A DNA stretch of 64,000 nt from BOG-908 sp963850605 (GTDB lineage: Bacteria > Pseudomonadota > Alphaproteobacteria > Acetobacterales > Acetobacteraceae): NCBI GenBank assembly GCA_963850605.1, contig CAWKLX010000002.1, positions 186,001 through 250,000 on the forward strand, read 5' to 3'. Below the pieces are notes generated by a model, which had not been told where the DNA came from, made no database searches, and saw nothing but the letters and a program-made list of their open reading frames with translations. The stretch's first letter is position 1. Each line of letters begins with the position of its first letter. The position numbers and the translations under genes were made by a program. Positions 59,887-64,000 of the stretch are shown here, piece after piece.

Positions 59887-62142
59887 ATGCCAACCATCGC
59901 CCAACTTCCCGGCGCCACACAGGCAGGCCTGCAGGATGAATTACCGATCGAGCAGGCCGGTGTTACACGTGCTGTCACGGTGGCGGAGTTGCTGAGTGGC
60001 ACTCAGCCCCTGCTGACTGTGCCGAGTCCGTGCGTGCTGGGGCGAGCCTCCTTGGGACCAGGTGGGGTGGAGACGCTGGGCGTAGGCCTGGGCGTTGGCA
60101 TCCAGGCTGCGTCCTTGATAGCGACAGGCGCCGACCACGCGACTTTCGCCCAGGAGAGCAGTTTCGGTTCCACCGACGAAGTCATCGTAAACGCGAGCGG
60201 CTCGCCACGGCGGCTGCCCGTGCCGGCATTACGCGGGTTGTTTTCGGCCGGCCGAAATGTGTCGATCGACACTAACGGTGTGGTTGCGTCGAGCACGGAT
60301 GCAAGTGTCACGACCAGTCTAACCACCTTGTCGCAAGGCTTGTCCGCCGCGCAATCTGGCATCGGCGCGCTAGCGGCAAAAATACCGGCGGGCGGGGTTG
60401 CTGGCTTGAACGGTAGCGGTCAAGTGACGGCACCCGTGGCTGGCGATGCGAGTGCTGCAACGGTCGTCTCGGCAGCAGGTGGCATTACGCGCACCCTGTC
60501 CGCCCGCGCGACTGACCGTCTGAACGTCGTCGATTTCGGCGCTGTCGTTGGCGGAGCCGATTGCAGCGCGGCGTTTCTGGCCGCATTCAACCTTCTGCCC
60601 CAGGGTGGCGGCGAAATCTGGGTGCCACCTGGTGATTATTGGCTTGCAAACCCACTCGTGTTTTCAAGCAAGCCGGTGTCGCTGCGTGGATGTGGGCGGG
60701 GGCAGACGCGAATACATTTGCAACATACCGGTGTCGGTTTCGATATTGCGCCGGGAAGTGTATTCAACAAGGTGCATATCGCCGAGTTGTCGATATATGC
60801 CGAGGGCGCAGCCGGGCAGACCGCGGCAGGGATACGCGTCAGCTATCCCGCGACGTCCTCTTTTGGCTATGTCACCACGATTGTCAGCGAGGTCGAGTTT
60901 TTTGGCTATCCAAATGCTGCCAACGGCGCAGCGCCTTTTCCGCAGACGTTTCTGCGCGGCCTGGTTCTGAACAACTGTTGGAGTTCGCAAGTCACGAATT
61001 TGTCGTGGTTTGGTCCACCGGCGATCGCGGGGACAAGCACCTCGGCAGTTGTGGAGCTGAACGGCTCCATTGACACTCGCCTGCATGGTGTGCAGGCGTA
61101 TTATGGCAACACGGTTGTATTGCAGAGTGGTTATTGTGAAGGAATCTACCTGAGTAGTCCGTTGGTGGTTGGCGTAGACTATCTGATACGGCAGACGAAT
61201 ATAACGCAATGGCCGGGATATATGAACGGCAAGGTCATGCTTCTTGGTCTGTGGGTTGCCAACGGGGAAGTGAATACGAATCTAGGCACATTCCAAATCA
61301 GCAACGTGACGGACGGTTTTATTGCCAATCTCGATATCACACGGGATGGTGGACCAAATACGGGCCAGGTGTTCCTGGATTTCACGAACATTGCCAACTT
61401 TCACGTGACAGGCTGTAATTTCGTGGGTGGCAGTGCGCAGGACGTCGCAATCCAGTTCAAGAGCACGTTCAACTCCTCCAGCAACATCGTTGGCAGTTGT
61501 CATTTTGAGAATATGGCGACGGTGATATCGGTTGTTGGCGCAAATGGAACCGTGGCGTTGACCACCTACGCGCTGCATATCGGCAATGTACCGGTGGCAA
61601 CTGCATTCATTGATCAGACATCTCAGGAAGCAAGCAATTACCTATCATTTGTGTCACCGTCTCAGGCGGGAATACCGGCGGGGATCGGCAATACCAAAGA
61701 TCATGTCTGGTCGAATGCGACCGGGAGTACACTGTTCCGTATAAACAACGTAGTGAGTGCCGCAAACTTTTTGCGGCATCAGCCTGCTACTTCGACCAAT
61801 CCACCGACACTGTGCTTTGATGGAACAGATACGTCGGTCGGTGGAGTGATCCAGACGAAGGGCGGCGGCCTCTCGGTGACTGCGACCGGGGCTGCCGGCA
61901 ATGGCACTCTCGTGAATTTGCTGAATGTGGCGGCCGCCACGAATTGGATCGTTATGCAAAACGCGACCGCAGGTAATCTCAGCCTGTTAAGTACCAATGC
62001 GGGAGGACTTGGTGTTCAGCCGAAGGGCGCCTTGTGGCTGTCGCCGGGTGGTGGGTTATTTGCGCCGGGCTTGCCGACGACCAAGCCGGCTGTGGGGTCT
62101 GGGCAGGTCTGGAACAATGGCGGCGTTTTGAACATCGCTTGA
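59887..62142 (+). CDS. tailspike with pectate-lyase-like beta-helix
   Basis: 751 aa from ATG 59887. The N-terminal ~200 residues form a particle-binding region (PTIAQLPGATQAGLQDELPIEQAG). Then RLNVVDFGAVVGGADCSAAFLAAFNLLPQGGGEIWVPPGDYWLANPL is the Pectate_lyase_3 start, followed by parallel beta-helix repeats. The C-terminus is DKTSVGGVIQTKGGG-like plus KPAVGSGQVWNNGGVLNIA. Probably degrades or binds a surface polysaccharide of the target cell. Confidence 0.82.
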   Translation: MPTIAQLPGATQAGLQDELPIEQAGVTRAVTVAELLSGTQPLLTVPSPCVLGRASLGPGGVETLGVGLGVGIQAASLIATGADHATFAQESSFGSTDEVIVNASGSPRRLPVPALRGLFSAGRNVSIDTNGVVASSTDASVTTSLTTLSQGLSAAQSGIGALAAKIPAGGVAGLNGSGQVTAPVAGDASAATVVSAAGGITRTLSARATDRLNVVDFGAVVGGADCSAAFLAAFNLLPQGGGEIWVPPGDYWLANPLVFSSKPVSLRGCGRGQTRIHLQHTGVGFDIAPGSVFNKVHIAELSIYAEGAAGQTAAGIRVSYPATSSFGYVTTIVSEVEFFGYPNAANGAAPFPQTFLRGLVLNNCWSSQVTNLSWFGPPAIAGTSTSAVVELNGSIDTRLHGVQAYYGNTVVLQSGYCEGIYLSSPLVVGVDYLIRQTNITQWPGYMNGKVMLLGLWVANGEVNTNLGTFQISNVTDGFIANLDITRDGGPNTGQVFLDFTNIANFHVTGCNFVGGSAQDVAIQFKSTFNSSSNIVGSCHFENMATVISVVGANGTVALTTYALHIGNVPVATAFIDQTSQEASNYLSFVSPSQAGIPAGIGNTKDHVWSNATGSTLFRINNVVSAANFLRHQPATSTNPPTLCFDGTDTSVGGVIQTKGGGLSVTATGAAGNGTLVNLLNVAAATNWIVMQNATAGNLSLLSTNAGGLGVQPKGALWLSPGGGLFAPGLPTTKPAVGSGQVWNNGGVLNIA

Positions 62143-62155
62143 TGGACCAATCCTG

Positions 62156-62581
62156 ATGGCAAATTCCGAATATCATACGCTATTTCAGCAAGTCGGTGAG
62201 GTTCTCAGCGGCGTCAGGGGCTTGCGTGACATGGCCGACATCCGGCAGGCGCAGGCGGAGCAGTTGCACGATCTATTGCGCTCCGATTTGGCGTCGCTGC
62301 GACGCGAGCATGGAGAGTTGCGCGAAAAATTCGACTGCATGGTGCTCATGGCGCAGCACGACTTGGAATTGCTGCGATCGAGTGCCGATGAGCATAGCCG
62401 CGCGATCGACTCGCTTGCCTTGGCGACGGAAGGTCTGCGACGTCCAGTCAGGCAGATCCTGGATGTGAAGTCGCGCTTGGCGAGCCTCCTTTTCTTTGCG
62501 GGCGCCTTGGGCAGCATCGCATTGTGGCTGTGTGAGCCGGTTTATCGATGGCTGGTCGATGCCGCGTTACAGCGGCATTGA
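62156..62581 (+). CDS. phage membrane-anchored coiled-coil protein, 141 aa
   Basis: Coiled coil (RQAQAEQLHDLLRSDLASLRREHGELREKF) followed by one C-terminal transmembrane helix (LASLLFFAGALGSIALWL). Not recognised. Between tailspike and holin-like gene, so possibly a lysis or release accessory. Confidence 0.65.
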   Translation: MANSEYHTLFQQVGEVLSGVRGLRDMADIRQAQAEQLHDLLRSDLASLRREHGELREKFDCMVLMAQHDLELLRSSADEHSRAIDSLALATEGLRRPVRQILDVKSRLASLLFFAGALGSIALWLCEPVYRWLVDAALQRH

Positions 62582-62617
62582 GCACCAGAACATTTCAGGG
62601 CTAACGAGGAGGATAAT

Positions 62618-62857
62618 ATGAGCGGATTTCGAAATTGGATCCAGCAGCCAACCACGGTGGCCGGCGTGTCCGCAATTTTCGGCACGTTTGTGGCGTTGCT
62701 GATCCACCAGGTGACATGGGCGCAGGCGATTCCGTTGTTTGCGGGGGCGGCGGCATCGGCCATCCTGCCCGATAATAGCGGGGCAAAGCAGCAGGCTCAG
62801 CTCTTGGCGGGAACCATGGTCGCCACGTTCACGAAAGAGGCGGCGGCGAAGTCGTAA
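62618..62857 (+). CDS. small holin-like membrane protein, 79 aa
   Basis: Two hydrophobic segments (VAGVSAIFGTFVALLIH and AIPLFAGAAASAILP) and a Lys-ended tail. Size and layout fit a small holin-like protein. Strong RBS (AGGAGG). Last gene of the element; convergent with pyrG, 30 bases apart. Confidence 0.55.
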   Translation: MSGFRNWIQQPTTVAGVSAIFGTFVALLIHQVTWAQAIPLFAGAAASAILPDNSGAKQQAQLLAGTMVATFTKEAAAKS

Positions 62858-62887
62858 ACCAGAGGGGTGGGCAAGTGTGGCGTGCCG

Positions 62888-64000
62888 TCAGACCAGTCGG
62901 GACTGTGTGACGCTTGCGGCAATGAAGCCGGCGAAGAGCGGGTGCGGGTCAAATGGTTTGCTCTTCAGCTCCGGGTGATACTGAACACCGATGAACCAGG
63001 GGTGATCTGGGTATTCGATGATCTCCGGCAAGACGCCGTCTGGCGACATGCCGGAAAAACGCAGCCCGGCTTCTTCCAGTCTGGATCGATAATGAACATT
63101 GACCTCATAACGATGTCGATGCCGCTCGGACACGCTTGACGACCCGTTGTACATCGCGCGAACGAGGGAGTGGGCGGCGAGCAAGGCCGGATAGGCGCCC
63201 AGCCGCATCGTACCGCCCAGGTCACCACCAGCCTCCCGGCGTTCCCGCTCGTTGCCCCGCGCCCATTCGGTCAACAAACCGACCACGGCATCGGTGCAAG
63301 GACCGAACTCGGTGGTGGATGCATCCGGTAGACCGGCGAGATTGCGGGCACACTCAATGACCGCCATCTGCATGCCGAAGCATATTCCGAAGAACGGGAT
63401 GTTTCGTTCGCGGGCGAAGCGTACGGCGGCAATTTTACCTTCCGTGCCTCGTTCGCCGAAGCCGCCCGGGACGAGTATACCGTGTACATCCTCCAGCTTG
63501 CTGACCGCGTCGGGCGTCTCGAAAACTTGGCTGTCCACCCATTCGAGCCGGACGCGCACGCGATTGGCAATGCCTCCATGAGCCAAGGCTTCGGCCAGGC
63601 TTTTGTAGCTATCGAGCAGGTTGATGTATTTGCCGACAATGGCAATGCGCACCTCGCCTTCCGGGGCGCGTACGGCGTTTACGATACGCTCCCAGCGTGC
63701 AAGGTTCGGTGGTTGGTCGAATGGCAGGCCAAAATGCCGAAGAACCTCGCGGTCCATGCCCTGCTCATGATAGCTGATCGGCACCGCATAAATCGTGTCC
63801 GCGTCCAGCGCTGGGATGACCGCACTGGGGCGTACATTGCAAAAACTTGCGATCTTGCGGCGTTCGTTCTCGGGGATTGGACGGTCGCAGCGGCACAGCA
63901 GCATTTGCGGCTGAATGCCGACGTTCAGCAGCTCCTTGACCGAATGCTGCGTCGGTTTGGTTTTCAGCTCGCCCGCGCTGGGAATGTAAGGCACGAGGGT
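62888..64000 (-). CDS. pyrG: CTP synthase, partial (C-terminal part)
   Basis: The frame continues beyond the right edge. The visible part holds the end of the synthetase domain (PYIPSAGELKTKPTQHSVKELLNVGIQPQ, DADTIYAVPISYHEQGMD) and the whole class I glutaminase domain: VPGGFGERGTEGKIAAVRFAR, nucleophile Cys in FFGICFGMQMAV, and catalytic His-Glu in GVQYHPELKSKP. Makes CTP from UTP and glutamine. It ends TQSRLV at 62888. Confidence 0.95.
   Translation of the reverse strand, partial: TLVPYIPSAGELKTKPTQHSVKELLNVGIQPQMLLCRCDRPIPENERRKIASFCNVRPSAVIPALDADTIYAVPISYHEQGMDREVLRHFGLPFDQPPNLARWERIVNAVRAPEGEVRIAIVGKYINLLDSYKSLAEALAHGGIANRVRVRLEWVDSQVFETPDAVSKLEDVHGILVPGGFGERGTEGKIAAVRFARERNIPFFGICFGMQMAVIECARNLAGLPDASTTEFGPCTDAVVGLLTEWARGNERERREAGGDLGGTMRLGAYPALLAAHSLVRAMYNGSSSVSERHRHRYEVNVHYRSRLEEAGLRFSGMSPDGVLPEIIEYPDHPWFIGVQYHPELKSKPFDPHPLFAGFIAASVTQSRLV

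Larger units (their letters stand above)
40531..62857. mobile_element. compact contractile-tailed prophage-like element
   Basis: About 22 kb between gmk and pyrG with phage gene order: repressor, early regulators, TerS/TerL, portal, scaffold, capsid, connectors, sheath, tube, G/GT, tape measure, U/X/D-like, baseplate V/W/J/I, fibre and tailspike proteins, small holin-like protein. GC looks lower than in the flanking chromosome. I find no integrase, recombinase, replication gene, capsid protease, endolysin or flanking att repeat. TerL and portal carry disabling changes; the tail module is open. Confidence 0.9.

Noticed and set aside
40498..62887. att direct repeats at the element's borders
   Set aside because: I compared the sequences next to gmk (40498-40560) and pyrG (62858-62920) and saw no shared repeat of useful length.

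Overview
The window is chromosomal DNA from a GC-rich alphaproteobacterium, most likely a member of the Acetobacteraceae. This rests on gene order (mnmE-mnmG-rsmG-parA-parB, then holA-lptE-leuS-DUF3576 on the other strand), protein wording, and two parS sites embedded in the start of rsmG. The family is an inference; the genus cannot be told from sequence reading alone. The presence of parABS, mnmG and rsmG together suggests a position near the replication origin.

Layout. 1-3.1 kb: an apparent membrane-stress cluster (unknown gene, two YbjQ-like proteins, PspA). 3.1-9 kb: a PEP-CTERM protein, tRNA-Met, an EnvZ/OmpR-type two-component pair, a MarR regulator, a branched-chain aminotransferase and a methyltransferase. 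9-16.5 kb: uvrB, a TPR/glycosyltransferase-9-like protein, a TSUP permease, a Gly-rich secreted protein, a quinone oxidoreductase, an alkylguanine-DNA methyltransferase and a thioredoxin-like ferredoxin. 16.5-26.6 kb: the tRNA-modification/partition block and the LPS/translation block. 26.6-33.5 kb: a ThiE-like protein, a YggS-type PLP protein, the Kup K+ transporter, an ECF sigma/anti-sigma pair and a sulfotransferase-like protein. 33.6-40.5 kb: the fatty-acid cluster fabD-fabG-acpP-fabF, then mltG, a beta-strand-repeat protein and gmk.

40.5-62.9 kb is a compact contractile-tailed prophage-like element sitting between gmk and pyrG. It has a repressor and early regulators, terminase, portal, scaffold and capsid genes, and a complete myovirus tail module (sheath, tube, G/GT chaperones with a GGGAAAC slippery site, a short tape measure, baseplate genes and a beta-helix tailspike). 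I see no integrase, replication genes, protease or endolysin. The terminase large subunit is frameshifted and the portal gene has an in-frame stop, while the tail genes are open. It may therefore be a domesticated particle (tailocin-like or gene-transfer-agent-like) or a decaying prophage. pyrG runs off the right edge.

A recurring oddity is single-base indels that break otherwise well-conserved genes: a YbjQ-like gene (twice), a small XRE gene (twice), leuS (twice), fabF, the beta-repeat gene (twice) and terL. Three of them are an extra C directly after TCG. Because leuS and fabF should be essential, at least some are probably base-calling errors. Two families of dispersed palindromic repeats are also present: a ~106-bp element (one copy inside the prophage) and a pyrimidine/purine-rich terminator-like repeat at four gene ends.
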